The position numbers and the translations under genes are program-made. A stretch of 64,000 bases of DNA. Source: Mycetohabitans endofungorum (GTDB lineage Bacteria; Pseudomonadota; Gammaproteobacteria; Burkholderiales; Burkholderiaceae). The DNA is taken from assembly GCF_037477895.1 (NCBI RefSeq), contig NZ_CP132744.1:2232001-2296000 (forward strand), written 5' to 3'. Under the pieces are notes generated by a model, which was not told the DNA's origin, did no database searches, and worked only from the letters and a program-made list of their open reading frames with translations. This document shows positions 18,499 to 29,800 of the stretch, piece by piece (within the stretch, counting starts at the first letter, position 1; each line of letters opens with the position of its first letter).

Positions 18499-18961
18499 AG
18501 ATAGCTTGCGCCATATTGGAACTCAAATTAATGCACTGGATTAGGCCATCCGTCGCGTGGCTCAAGCAAGTCCGGTCTGCCGACGCTTGATGACCGTGCC
18601 CGGCGTGGGCTCGCTGACTGCAGTGGCGTTTGCATCGGCCGTTGATAATCCTGAGCGCTTCTCAAGCGTGCGTGACATTGGCCCCTACCTGGGGCTGACG
18701 CCGACGAAATATCAATCCGGCAATGTCGATCGTAACGCAGGCATTTCGAAGGCAGGATGTCGGCTTACGCGCCATCTACTGTTCGAAGCGGCGTCCTCTC
18801 TCATCTCCCGATACCGGCAAAACTGCGATCTGAGACGATGGGCACTGACGCTTATTCCTCGCATTGGCGCTCGCAAGGCGATGGTCGCCACCGCGCGCAA
18901 ATTAGCGACCGTACTGCTTTCTATGTGGAAGGGGCAAACAGACTTTAAGGCGATCAGATAG
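18499..18961 (+). pseudogene. IS110-family transposase fragment (C-terminal part)
   Basis: The frame gives RRLMTVPGVGSLTAVAFASA, then GPYLGLTPTKYQSGNVDRN and KAGCRLTRHLLFEAA: the C-terminal Transposase_20 domain of IS110 enzymes with its helix-hairpin-helix motif. The N-terminal DEDD catalytic half is missing, as the sequence starts at the right edge of the IS5 element. A TAG at 18542-18544 interrupts an otherwise family-like run (NALD-stop-AIRRVA), probably a CAG to TAG change. It cannot make an active transposase. Confidence 0.85.
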
Positions 18962-19180
18962 TGGATTCGATTTGACTATTTGCACTGCCAGAGCCGAATA
19001 CTTCATTCAGGCTGATTACGTCGCCGCAGCGATTCCTTCACTCTCTTTGCGGTCCCACCGCGGCAATCACATCGGAACGCTGTAGCGACTTTCAAACGGC
19101 ACGTTGTGGCGCACTGCGACCACGTAGACGACAACGAGACGGCCTCTATGAAGCATTGCAACAGAGAGTAAGCTTATTGA
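18962..19180. other. Spacer between IS110 and IS66 fragments, nothing recognised
   Basis: 219 bases with lower GC than the core genome and no supported reading frame. Probably the remaining flank of the IS110 element and unrecognised debris. Confidence 0.4.
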
Positions 19181-19426
19181 CAGGAATTAGACGACAAGAG
19201 TCAGATCGCTGAACAGGCGCTGGAATACTTCGGCGCACTTTACGCTGTCGAGCGCGACGTTGCACAACTCAAGCCTGATCGCAGGGGGGAAGTGCGTCAG
19301 CAGCGCGCTGGGCCCATTGCCGATGCGCTACATGAGTGGATGTTCACTCAGCGCAAACGGGTCAGTGAAGGATCGGCGATCGCCAAAGCGCTCGACTACA
19401 GTCTCAAGCGCTGGGAGGCGCTCACG

Positions 19427-20079
19427 TGTGCGATTCACAGACATCGTTTCACTTTTTAGAGGGCCGTTTTCGTGGCGTGTTGGAACTTGCATCTCCTATC
19501 GGCGCCACGAGTTCTAACACGCGCCGGCGATATGTAGCAAGGGTCTTGTCGAGTCGCCATTCGCGGCGTTGGACGCGCTCTTTCAGTTCGTTGTAGGCAC
19601 CAACTACCTCTTCCGAGAGGGGTGTCAGTTCGCCCAGTTCTGCTATGCGATCGACGGGCGTTTTGCCACCGAGTGATCCGTGCGGGCGGCGCCAGTTATA
19701 GTCGAGGTGCCACTGTTCAATTTGCTCCTCGATCGCGCCTTCGGTCAGTTCTCTTTGCTCATGCAATCACAGCTCATTCTGGATCCGCCGCGCGCCTTTG
19801 TGCTCGGCACGCAGTCGGAGGATCGTTGCTCGATCGCTCTCAGAAACCTTCTGGTTTGGACTTCGGTGTGGACGGCGGCTTTGGGATTGGAGACCTGCTT
19901 CGCCGGCTTGCTGATAGCGGCGTAGCCATTTGCGAAGTGTCGGTCGAGAGATGCCACACCGCGCACACACGAGGCCGGCAACGCCGGCCTCGTAATACAT
20001 GTGCACCCAACGTAATCGCGCGGCGATCTCTCGGTCCATCGTCTCATTTTAGTTGAAACGATGTCTGTGAATCGCACAG
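19427..20079 (-). mobile_element. Internally deleted IS481-type element with 7-bp target duplication
   Basis: 653 bp bounded by perfect 25-bp inverted repeats (19427-19451 and 20055-20079, outer bases TGTGCGATTC). The 7-bp sequence GCTCACG stands on both sides (19420-19426 and 20080-20086), a target-site duplication that splits the IS66 tnpC frame. The transposase inside lacks its catalytic middle (see 19449-20039), so the copy could move only with help from an intact relative. Confidence 0.88.
19449..20039 (-). pseudogene. IS481-type transposase with central deletion and nonsense codon
   Basis: The first part (20039-19770) is the N-terminal helix-turn-helix region: CARCGISRPTLRKWLRRYQQ and AEHKGARRIQNEL. 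A TGA follows, then in the same frame HEQRELTEGAIEEQIEQWHL and YNWRRPHGSLGGKTPVDRI, the extreme C-terminal part of the integrase domain. About 150-200 residues including the catalytic DDE residues are missing between them, so the product cannot be active. Confidence 0.85.
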
Positions 20080-20402
20080 CTCACGCGTTATCTAGTCGAT
20101 GGACACGTGCCCATCGACAACAACTGGCTGGAAAATCAGATTCGTCCCTGGGCTATCAGTCGCTCGAACGGGTTGTTTGCCGGTTCGTTGCGCGCTGGAC
20201 AACGCGCCGCGGCAATCATGAGCCTGATTCGATCCGCGCAGCTCAATGATCATGACCCGTACGTCTATCTGAAAAACGTGCTCAATCGATTGCCCACCCA
20301 TCGAGCCGACGACATCGCCACCCTGCTACCACATCGCTGGGTGCCCACCGCAGCTTGATTGACGGCCATTTACGCCCTGGAATGCCTTCGCCGGATGCTT
20401 AC

Positions 20403-20541
20403 GTATTGTCAACCCTTCACGCACCTGTTCAGCGGTCAAACCGTAACGCTTCGCATACATCGCTTCACGATCACTGATTCACTTCCTCTCCTGCGGATGC
20501 AACTGCCGGTTGGAGAGAAGCGCTGCGCGAATGGAAACATT
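20403..20541 (-). pseudogene. Orphan CdiA pretoxin fragment, cut by the IS66 element
   Basis: On the minus strand, directly behind the immunity gene, the frame gives SNRQLHPQERK, a TGA, then in the same frame ISDREAMYAKRYGLTAEQVR before ending at the IS66 right end. The first part aligns with FNRQLHLEEKQ at residues 2782-2792 of the complete CdiA upstream, and the second with the helix that follows this motif in many Burkholderia exoproteins. It therefore looks like the start of a displaced CdiA C-terminal module of a different allele. The assignment rests on a short match. Confidence 0.6.
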
Positions 20542-20556
20542 CATGTGAATTCATAT

Positions 20557-20817
20557 CTACCAATCTTCTAAAGCATGAGAATATTGAGCAAATACATGAA
20601 GTAAGTCAGCATATTTGAACAACGGCCCGTCGGTATCTGCAAAATACCATTGATATTTGTCCTCCACCGGGGGCACTACCTTACCCTGTTCAATCTCCTC
20701 AAATAAGCCGCTCATAAATCCCAATACCATTTCCGCATCGTCATCTACTTTGGCATAGCGAGCCAATAGTTCGTGCAATGCACGCGCCTTCTCTTGCAAA
20801 TTCTTGACCTTATCCAC
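20557..20817 (-). CDS. Putative CDI immunity protein (no family recognised)
   Basis: An 86-residue acidic protein with no signal peptide or membrane segment, so cytoplasmic. Visible pieces are LQEKARALHELLARYAK, VLGFMSGLFEEIEQGKVVPP and YFADTDGPLFKYADLLHVF; it is rich in Asp/Glu and aromatic residues and predicted largely helical. I do not recognise a family. Position is the main evidence: it starts 8 bases after the stop of the cdiA-like gene, on the same strand, with a GAGG ribosome binding site overlapping that stop and a GTG start. This is where the immunity gene of contact-dependent inhibition systems sits. Confidence 0.6.
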   Translation of the reverse strand: MDKVKNLQEKARALHELLARYAKVDDDAEMVLGFMSGLFEEIEQGKVVPPVEDKYQWYFADTDGPLFKYADLLHVFAQYSHALEDW

Positions 20818-20825
20818 ACTTCACC

Positions 20826-23800
20826 TCAACGCAACGTAAATGGATTAATCTTGAACGGCTCAATCCACTGACCTCGGTTCGGCACAATGACTTGCTGCGC
20901 TCCGCCAGGCATCGTTACCATTCCCTGCGAAGTTCCCGCAACTTCCGATACAAACACATTCGGCGCAATGCCCGCTTTGGGCGTAATAGCGTAGTAATCC
21001 ACGCCCTTACCCATCATGTTAGCCGCTTGGGTTGCCGGTAAACCCAAAATCTGGCCCGCTTGTTCAGGTGTCATCGTTGCGATTGCGCGTGCTTGCTCGG
21101 GACTCAACCAGTAACCACTGTACGGTGAGATACTATCGCCCTTTGGCACCACCTTCACCAACATCGCACCAGGTGCTGCCGTCCCCATTTGAGGCAAATT
21201 CGCGCCCGATCTCATGTAACGTTGAGCAATTGTCTCAATATCCACCTTGGGCATATTCGGGTTTCCCATCCGAATCTCCTGCATCAATGCTTGCGCTTGG
21301 GGTGATTGCATCATCTCTGGCGGCATTTTAACGCCATCGGTCATGAAATCTTTATAACTAGCCGCGCTCAGCTTGTTCAACGCCGCCGCCCGGTCAGTAA
21401 TGGCGTTCACCACCGCTCCCGCCGTCACTGCACTGCCCAATCCCAATCCCGCTTCAAGCAGACTTGCCGCACCCGGCGACAATCCAAGCCCCGTCAACGC
21501 CTGGTTCAAATAGGTCGATTCCGGCTGCCCTGACACCGTCTGCTTCGCGCCCGCTATCAGTACATCTGCACTCGTACCCGCCACAAATGCATTCGCCACG
21601 CAGCCAAGGCCTGTCGTACACGTTATCGGCGCACTCGCTACTGCTCCGGCAACACCCATCGCACCCAATGTCGCTTGCGCTGCCCCCGCACCCCGAGACG
21701 TGAACTGATACGTGTTGTTCCACTGTTTCGCAGCATCGATATTCGCGTCACTGAATAAGCCCGACGTCGTATAACCGAACAGGCCGTCTTGTTGCGAAAG
21801 TATCCGGCGTTCATCGGCCAACGCATCGCTCGCACCGAATTCCGCGATTTGCTTGAAATGCTGATAGGCCGCACTGTCCTCTGGGTATTCCGCATAGCAT
21901 TTCGCCATCGCACAGGCTGCTGCCGCCAGCCGAGCTTCTTTAACTTCGTCTTTTCCTGCGAGTTCTCTGATACGCTGCTTCTCTTCTAGATGCAACTGCC
22001 GATTGAACCGATCGACGTTGTACGCCGCCTGCGCACCCTGCGTTCCCCCAACCACGCCCCCCGCCACGCTCGACATCACATTCGCCACAATGTTGCCCAG
22101 CGTCTTGTCCAAGTCCGCGTTGCCGGTCGGCTTCTGGTCCGCAATCTGCCGGCTCACCGCATCAAGCTTATTCGCCAGCAACGCCGATACCAACGACCCC
22201 GCGCCACTTTGCGCCGCCCCCAACAGCCCTCCACCAATGCCTCCCACCAGCGAGCCGCCCGCGCTCTGCAGGCCAACACGGTAGCGCCCGCTCTCATCCC
22301 ATTGCTCCGCTTCAGCCAAATACTGTTGCTTCTGTTGCGGATCGTCGCTCTCGCTAGCCGCCTGGAGCAAAGCGTCTCGCTTGGCATCCGCCACGTCCCC
22401 GATCCGCCGCGCAACCGCCTCGCCGGCGTCACGCATCGCGCTCATCAGCTCACCCTGATTCTGCAAGCTCTGCTGGACGTCCGGCGTCTTGTCCACCCGA
22501 CCGTTCAGATTCGTCGCATCGCGGTTCAGCCCCGCGATAGCCTGCTTTTGTTGATCAGGGTTCGTGATCTCGATCTCAGCAGCGCTGATCGCGCTTTGCG
22601 TACGGGCACGACTGCTGCCGCTTTCACTCAGATACAGCGGCGACGCCCCCCCGGCATTCTTGCCCGAGCTCGATCCGGTCGGCTGATACACATTGCCGCC
22701 GTCGCCTGTCGTCGCGCCACCACTGATGCCCAAGGTGCTTGCCTGGTAATCCGAGTGGTTCTCAATCGCCGAATAGCTCAGCGTGCCGGTCTTCAAGCGA
22801 TTCTGCGCTTTCGCCGCCTCGCTTGCAATATACGCCCCCTTCAGATCGGTGTTGCCCTTCACGGCAATGTCAAAACCGCCTTCGCCAGCCTCGATCCCCG
22901 CTTGCTCGGTAACGCTCGCGTAATTGCCACGCGCGTTGCCGTTCTGCACGTTGAAACTGGCACTGCCCCCGCCCTGGCTCACGTTCAGCCCGACGCCCGC
23001 GCTATGCTGGTGCGCCGCACTTACGCTGGTGTCCTGGACGCTCGCCACATTCAGGTCGCCCTGCACGTCGGCGACCACCCGATTGCCCTTCACGTTCGCG
23101 CCCACAACGTTCGTATCGCCACCGCTCTTAATCGTCACGCTCTCGCGTGCGCGAACGTGCGTGTTGTTCTGCATCGCCCCGTCCGAGTTGCCGTCGCCGT
23201 TGGCACGCGCGGCCGACGCCGACACGCCAAGCCCCTTCGTGCCAATCGATACGCCGACGCTGCCGCTTGTCGAGCCATTGTCGTGACGCACACGCTCGGT
23301 GTCGGTGCTGTTGCGCAGATCGACCCGATCGGTGGCCGCAAGGTGGACGTTTTGCGCATCAATCTGCGAGCCGTGAATGATCACGTTCCCTTGGCCTGGG
23401 TCCTTCTCGCCCGTTGCCTGGAATTTTGTGAGCCCGCCTGCCTGCACACGATTGCCGCGCGCCTGCGTACTGTCCTCGCTGAACGCTGAGCGGCTGCCGG
23501 ACGAGCCGATACTCACCGTCAGCTTCGCTTCGGGCATCTCGCCCTTGGCCAGCGTGCCTAATTCGCCCGGCACTGACTGGTACGCATCGTACAGGCCACT
23601 GGCCCCGGCTAGCCCGCGCAGCGCCCGTACCCGATCGTCTTGACTGTGGGCACCCGCGCTGGCCTGCTGTACCACATTATTCACCGCTGCGATGCCCGGC
23701 GTTTGAACCCCGAGCGTCACGCCGCTTTGCCGCATCGCCTGTTGTCCGCTATGGTGCTGTTCATCAGTCGCAGTCTGCAGCGTCACCGTCTTCGCCGTGC

Positions 23801-26800
23801 CCACCACGTCCTTCGCGGCGATGAGGTCGCTGCCTTTCACGTGCAACTCGTTGCCCACCTCGATCGTCACGCCATCCTTGACCGAACCGACCACGCTGCC
23901 GTGATGCGTGAGCGACGAGGATTGCGCCTGGTCCGATTGCGCGCGCGAGCCAATCGTCACGGCCAGCCCGTCTCCGGATAGCAGGCCCGATTCCTTCTTG
24001 TCGTAGTAGGTCGACGACTGTACCCTGTCCTGCGAGGTCGTCATGTTGACATCGCGGCCCGCCTGCAACTTCACATCATTCGTGCCGACCACATGGCTGC
24101 CCGTGATATTGATGTCCCGGCCACTTGCCACCGTCACGCCGTCGGCTGAAATCGTGCTGCTTTGACTGTAGACCGCCGTCCGGTCAATACCGCTCGCGGC
24201 CTGGGATCCGCTCACGACATTGCTGTGGCTATGCGTCTCGTGCGAATTCAACACGTGCGTTTCAGTCACCGCGCCCACGTTCACGTCTGCGGCCGCCAGC
24301 AGGTTCGCACGGCCCTTGTCCAGACTGATCGCACTGCCGCTGACCGTGATGTCCTGACCCGACACGATATTGACGGTATTGCCGCCCTTGAGTGTCGTAC
24401 CCGTGAGTGTCTGATTCAACGTATGCAGCGTCTCCGCATAGCTGCCATGACTGTCGCTGCCCGAACTGTTACTGTTCGTGGTCGTTGTCGCGCTCGCCGA
24501 GCCGAGTGACACGTCCCCCTTGGCGACAAGGTTGCCGCCTTGCCCGAGGTCGATCTGCGCACCCTTCGCCGTGAGGTCGCCGCCAACGTTGATATTGGAC
24601 ATACCGCCGACCTTGAGCGAGCTGCCGACAATACGGTTGATGTCCGTGTTCGATACACCATTCGCACGCTGTACGATTTTGTGCTCGCCGATCTGCTGCG
24701 CGCCGAGCGTCCAGTGACCACCGATATCGGTATTGAGATCGCCGCCAACCACAAGATTGCCCGCATGCTGCTGGACATCCCCACCAGTCACGATGCTCGC
24801 GTCACCCGCCACCTCCAATTTCGCGGTCGGTCCCAGCCTCGTCGTGACACGCGTCGCGCCGTCACGGCTCACCTGGTGCGTCGTCTTCGTCGCGGTATCA
24901 AGAACCAGATCTTTCCCCGCATCCAGTTGCAGGCTGCCGGCCTTCACGTTGGCCGACGTCAGGTCGATCTTGCCCTCGGTCGTGAGCGACATCAAGTCGC
25001 CGCTTTGCAGCACGCCAAACGCGTTGTCGATTTGCTTGCCCTGAATGGCGAGCGTATGCTCTGCCTTGACGGTGCCGCTGTTCGTGAACGACTGCACATT
25101 TTGCAGATCGATATTTGTCGCGGTAATCAGCGGGCCGTCCATGTTTTGCTGGCTAGCCTTCGCCAGATACACGACCGGCACTAAAACCGACTGACCGTCG
25201 ACCACGCGCGTCTCCATCATCACCACGTTGCCCGTCAGCTTCGACACCTGTTCGGCTGACAAGCTCACGCCAATCGGCAAATCAAGCGACTTGGACAACT
25301 CGGCACCGGCGGCCATCAGGGATTGGTACATTGACTGCACATTCGTGTGCGGACCGAGCACCGCCTTGCCCGTGAGCGCCGTAACCTGATTGCGCACCAG
25401 TTGCTGTTCGTAGAACCCATCGCCGAGACGTTTCGCGAGGGGCGTCAGATCGACGCCGATCTGCTTGAAGAAGTAATCGCTCGAAATGAAATGCTTGTGG
25501 TTCGTGAACGCGGGGTTCGTCTCGATCACATAGCTTGGGTTTGGTGCGGGATTCGGTCTGAACAACCCGCCTTGCGGAATCGTCAAGTTGTTCAGCACGT
25601 TTAGCGCCGTGGCACTCGCGATGATTGGATCGACGATCGTCGATACGCTGCCCCGTACTGGCATCCCCGGCAATTCCGTCCCGCTCACATTGCCGTTGAG
25701 CGAGCTGATCTCCGGCCCTGACACCGACTGGCCGGGGGGCAGGCCGAGCGACGGAATCGATGGGTTGCTCGTCGGGTTGTTGATGCTCACGCCCGTGCCG
25801 GAAATCGTGCCGTTGGCCCCCCAGGTCGCGTCGTAACCCGGCAGCCTGTAATCTTTGATGTCGGCAGGTGCCGCTTGCGTATAGCCTCCCGGACGGCCAG
25901 TGACGAACGGCGCATCGCCAAACGGCAACTGCCAGTTGTGTTCACTGTTGTCGTAGTTGTTGTAATGATACTGCCCCGAGTACCTCACTCTGACCATCGG
26001 CGCCTGCTGGCCGGTGGCGGCCCAACCATCCATGTCCAGGTGAGTGGGTTGCTGGATATCGCCGGCTGCCGCCACATTGCTCCAATAGTTTTGCAGCAGG
26101 CCGACTGCCGACGCGTCGAGGGCTCCACCCGAAATGATTTGTCCGGCTGGGCTGATGTCCGTCACAGTGTTTGCGACCGCCTTGCCCTCGTAGGTCGTGT
26201 ACTGATATCCGCTGTTCCACTGACCGCCTTGCGGCGGCTCGATGAATGCGCCGCCAATCATGTGCGTCATGTCCGGCCTGGGCATGGGGGGCCAAGGGAC
26301 ATTGTGACCGTAGCAGGCCTCCATATAAATCGCAGTGCAGCCTTGCATGCTGATGTTGTGTCGCGCTAGCAAGGCCGGGTCAACGTTTTCGGTGAAGCCC
26401 GAGGTCCTCATCACGCGGCGCGTGTTCAAGACCCTGTCGGCATGCAACTGCATTGGGCCACCGGACTCGATCCGCGCGGACTGGTTGTTGATCAGTGCAG
26501 CTCTCGTGTAGTGACCATTGGCATCCTTGCCCCCGGCCAACACGATCTTGCCCATGCCGACGATTCCCGTTTGTGCCATCGTGTCAATGGCCGTCGTGTC
26601 GTCGCGGTTCTCGATGTCGCGCGCGAGAATTTCCAGCAGGCCTTGGCTATCCGAGGCGCCCATCAGCGCCGTCGGCCCCAGATTGGACACCGTACCGTGC
26701 GCCTGAATCGTCGCACTGCCTCCAACCAGCGTTCCGGTATTGGTCAGATTGCCCGAATGCGTACGGAGCCAATTAACCGCCGAGATCGAACCAGAGTTGA

Positions 26801-29800
26801 CGATATTGCCTGCATTGACGCTCAGATTAGGGACCCATTGCAGGTTCGCGTGGTTCGTGAACGTGCCCGGCAACGTGAAGGTCAAGCCGTGACCGACCTT
26901 GAACTGCGTGTCGGAAGCTATCGTGTAATCGCCTTGCAGATGCAACGTTGCATCGTTGGCCGCGCCGTATGTGCCGCCGCCTTGCAGCGTGGCCGCCGCT
27001 ACCGTCAGGTTGCGCGTCGAGCTAATCAAGCCATCCGTGTTCGTCACTGCGCCAGTCATTGTCACGTCCACGTCGCCGTTAGAGTTGGCGAGATTGCCGA
27101 TTTTGCCGCCACGATTGTCCAGCGTGGCCCCTTGAACGTGGAGCGTCGCGCCGCTCAGTTGGCCACCTTGCGCGTTGACAATCGACGCCGCACTTACCGT
27201 CACATCGCCGTTGCCCGTAATCTTGCCCATGCTGGCAACACCGCCCGCATGACTGTTGACGATTTGGTTTGTACCTTGCACAGTCATGTTGCCCGTGCCG
27301 AGATCGTTGATCGAACCGTCAGTATTGTCGATCGACGCGGATTGAATCTCGAGCGTACTCGTATCGCCGGACGTCGGTTGGCCCGCCTGAATATGGCCGG
27401 CCTGGTTCACGAGCGCGCCTTCATTCGTCAATGACAGGGACATGTCCGAGCGCAGCAATCCTTGCGTATTATTGACATCGCCCTTGATCGTAGCAATGAT
27501 GCCGCGCTGGGCCGACACGACCCCTTGTACGTTGCTTAGGTCGCCGGCTTCAATAAGCACCTGGCCCGTGCTTTCGATCCGGCCCGATGTGTTGTTCAGC
27601 CGGCCTGCGCTGTGACTTGGCGCCACCGTCAGCGTCCCTGTGCCGACATGCGTAATCGTGCCCCCTGAATTGATCAGCTCAGCGGGAGCGAGCGTTAGCT
27701 CATGGCTGTTGGTCTTGAGCGTGCCGTCGTTCGAGTTGTCGATCTTGCCACTTACCTCAACGGTCATCGGCAACGCTTGCCATTGCGTGATTTTGCCGCC
27801 GCGGTTCGTAAGGTCCGCCGCCTTCAATGCAAGCTGGTTAGCTTCGATCGTCCCTTCGTCGTTATCCAGCGTTGAATCGACCGTCAGGCTTAAATGGGGT
27901 GCGCCGATCGAACCACTGTGATTCGACAGCGTGGTGCTATGAAGGATCGCCGCCCCCGCGCTTGTCTTCAATGTGCCGTTGTCGTTCGTCAACGTGCCGC
28001 CGAGCGTCGCGGTGAGTCCGGTTTGGCCGACCAGGGACCCCGACGTATTGTTGAAGGTGTTCGTTTGGACGACGATCTGGCCGTTGCTGTCGATCTTACC
28101 ACTGACGTTCGAAATCGAGCCTGTGCCATTGCCGAGCGTAAGCGTGCCGTTGCCTGCGTGATAAAGCGTACCGCCGTCATTAATCAACGCCGCGGGGGCA
28201 AGTTTCAGATCCGTGCTGTTGGTCTTGAGCGTGCCGTCGTTCGAGTTGTCGAGCGTTCCGCTAACGTTGACGGCGATCGGATCGCTTCCGGTCTGCGTTA
28301 TGGAGCCGCCGCGATTGAGCAAGTCGGTCCCGTTCAACGACAACCGATCTGCCTGTACGGTCCCGAAACGATTGTCCAGCGTCGTTCCGTTCAATGTGGC
28401 CGCCTGTCCTACGATCGTGCCGCCGGCATTATAAAGACGCGAACCCGCATCGACCGTGACGTTCTGAGCGGCCTTCAGCAGTCCGTTGCCATTGTCAACA
28501 AACTGCTGTCCGATCACGCGCAGATTCGCCGTGGTCGACATCGTGCCGTGATTGGCGACAATTCCTCCTTGCACCGTCACGTCGCCGTTGCCACTAATCA
28601 CACCGCCTTGCGCGCCGTTCGCCGCCGTGCCCGCTGTGTTCGTCAACTGGCCGCTCGTCGTGACGGATAGGCTGTCGCGGTTGAGCGACGTCACCCGACC
28701 GCCAGAATTGTCCAGCGATGCGCCGTCGATAGTCATGTGGCTGGCGCTCTCGATGATGCCTTGCTGGTTCAAGATTGCACCGCCGTGCACCTCGACCGTA
28801 CTTTGCGACAGCAGCTCGCCGCTCTGATTGGCAACTTGTCCGCCTGTCTTTACTAATAGCGGACCTTGCGCCGAGACTTTGCCGCTTTGGTTCGACACGC
28901 TGCCGCCCATCAGCGTCATGTCCGCGTCACTCGACAGCTTGCCGTGATCGTTAATTAATGCGCCCGATGCGGTCGCCTTGATCCCGCCTTGCGCGCTCGC
29001 TGTCGCGGCCGATAGATTTAAGTCGCCCGCGTTGGCGTTCAACGTCAGGCCGCCATTTGCGATGGTAAGGCTACCGGCAAGATTCACGTTGCTGCCCGTC
29101 AGGGACACGTTGTTGCCGGCCAGGGACACGTCGCTACCCGTCAGAGGCACGTCACTGCCCGTTAGGGGCACGTTGCTGCCTGCGCCGTGCTTGCCGGTCA
29201 CGCTCAACAGCCCCGTCGCCGTCACTTGCAGGTCGCCGGATTGGCCCATTGAGCCGTCGCCATTCACGCCCGCGCCGAGCGTACCAGTCGAATGGACGCT
29301 GCCGGCGTTCACCGTGACATCCTTCTGGGCCGTCAGCATTCCGCTGTGGACGAGGTCAGCGCCCGTATTCACAGACAGGTACTGTCGGCTATCGATCGTA
29401 CCGCGATTGTCGATCCCGCCAGCGGCCGACAGCCCGATATTGCCGCTCGCCTGCGTCTTGCCCGTCAACACCAGGCGGCCTTCGCTCGTCAACGTCAAAT
29501 CACCGGCCTGCGCGCTAATCGTACCCGCGCTGTGCACTCCCACACCGTGTTCGGTGCCGACCATCACGATCCGATCGGCGTACATACCGCCAAGTTGGCC
29601 AACGTCAATCGATACGCTTGGCGCCGGCCCGTCGCCTTGAATGGTCGTGGCCGCTAGCGTAGCGTAAGGCACTTGGTTCGCACCGCTCACCACGTTCAAG
29701 TTTTTGGCGCGAATTTCGGTGTTCACCTGCACCGCGCGTGCGATCAGGTCCACTTGATCGATGTTCAACGCATTAAACTTTGCACCATGCACAGTCACCA

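Larger units (their letters stand above)
19181..20402 (+). mobile_element. IS66-family fragment: 3' part of tnpC and right end, interrupted by an IS481-type element
   Basis: The upstream part (to 19426) reads IAEQALEYFGALYAVERDV and SAIAKALDYSLKRWEALT; the downstream part (20087-20358) reads RYLVDGHVPIDNNWLENQ, LFAGSLRAGQRAAAIMSL and ATLLPHRWVPTAA. Deleting 19427-20086 joins them in frame as WEALT-RYLVDG, the expected IS66 TnpC sequence. The N-terminal half and the tnpA/tnpB genes are gone. The right end, read on the minus strand, begins GTAAGCATCCGG at 20402, like IS66 terminal repeats. Confidence 0.85.

Noticed and set aside
21990..23489. A 499-codon plus-strand frame inside the cdiA-like gene
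   Set aside because: It is antisense to a clear, continuous exoprotein frame, is Arg/Ala/Val-rich without any family pattern, and has no ribosome binding site. Long antisense frames are common in GC-rich genes.
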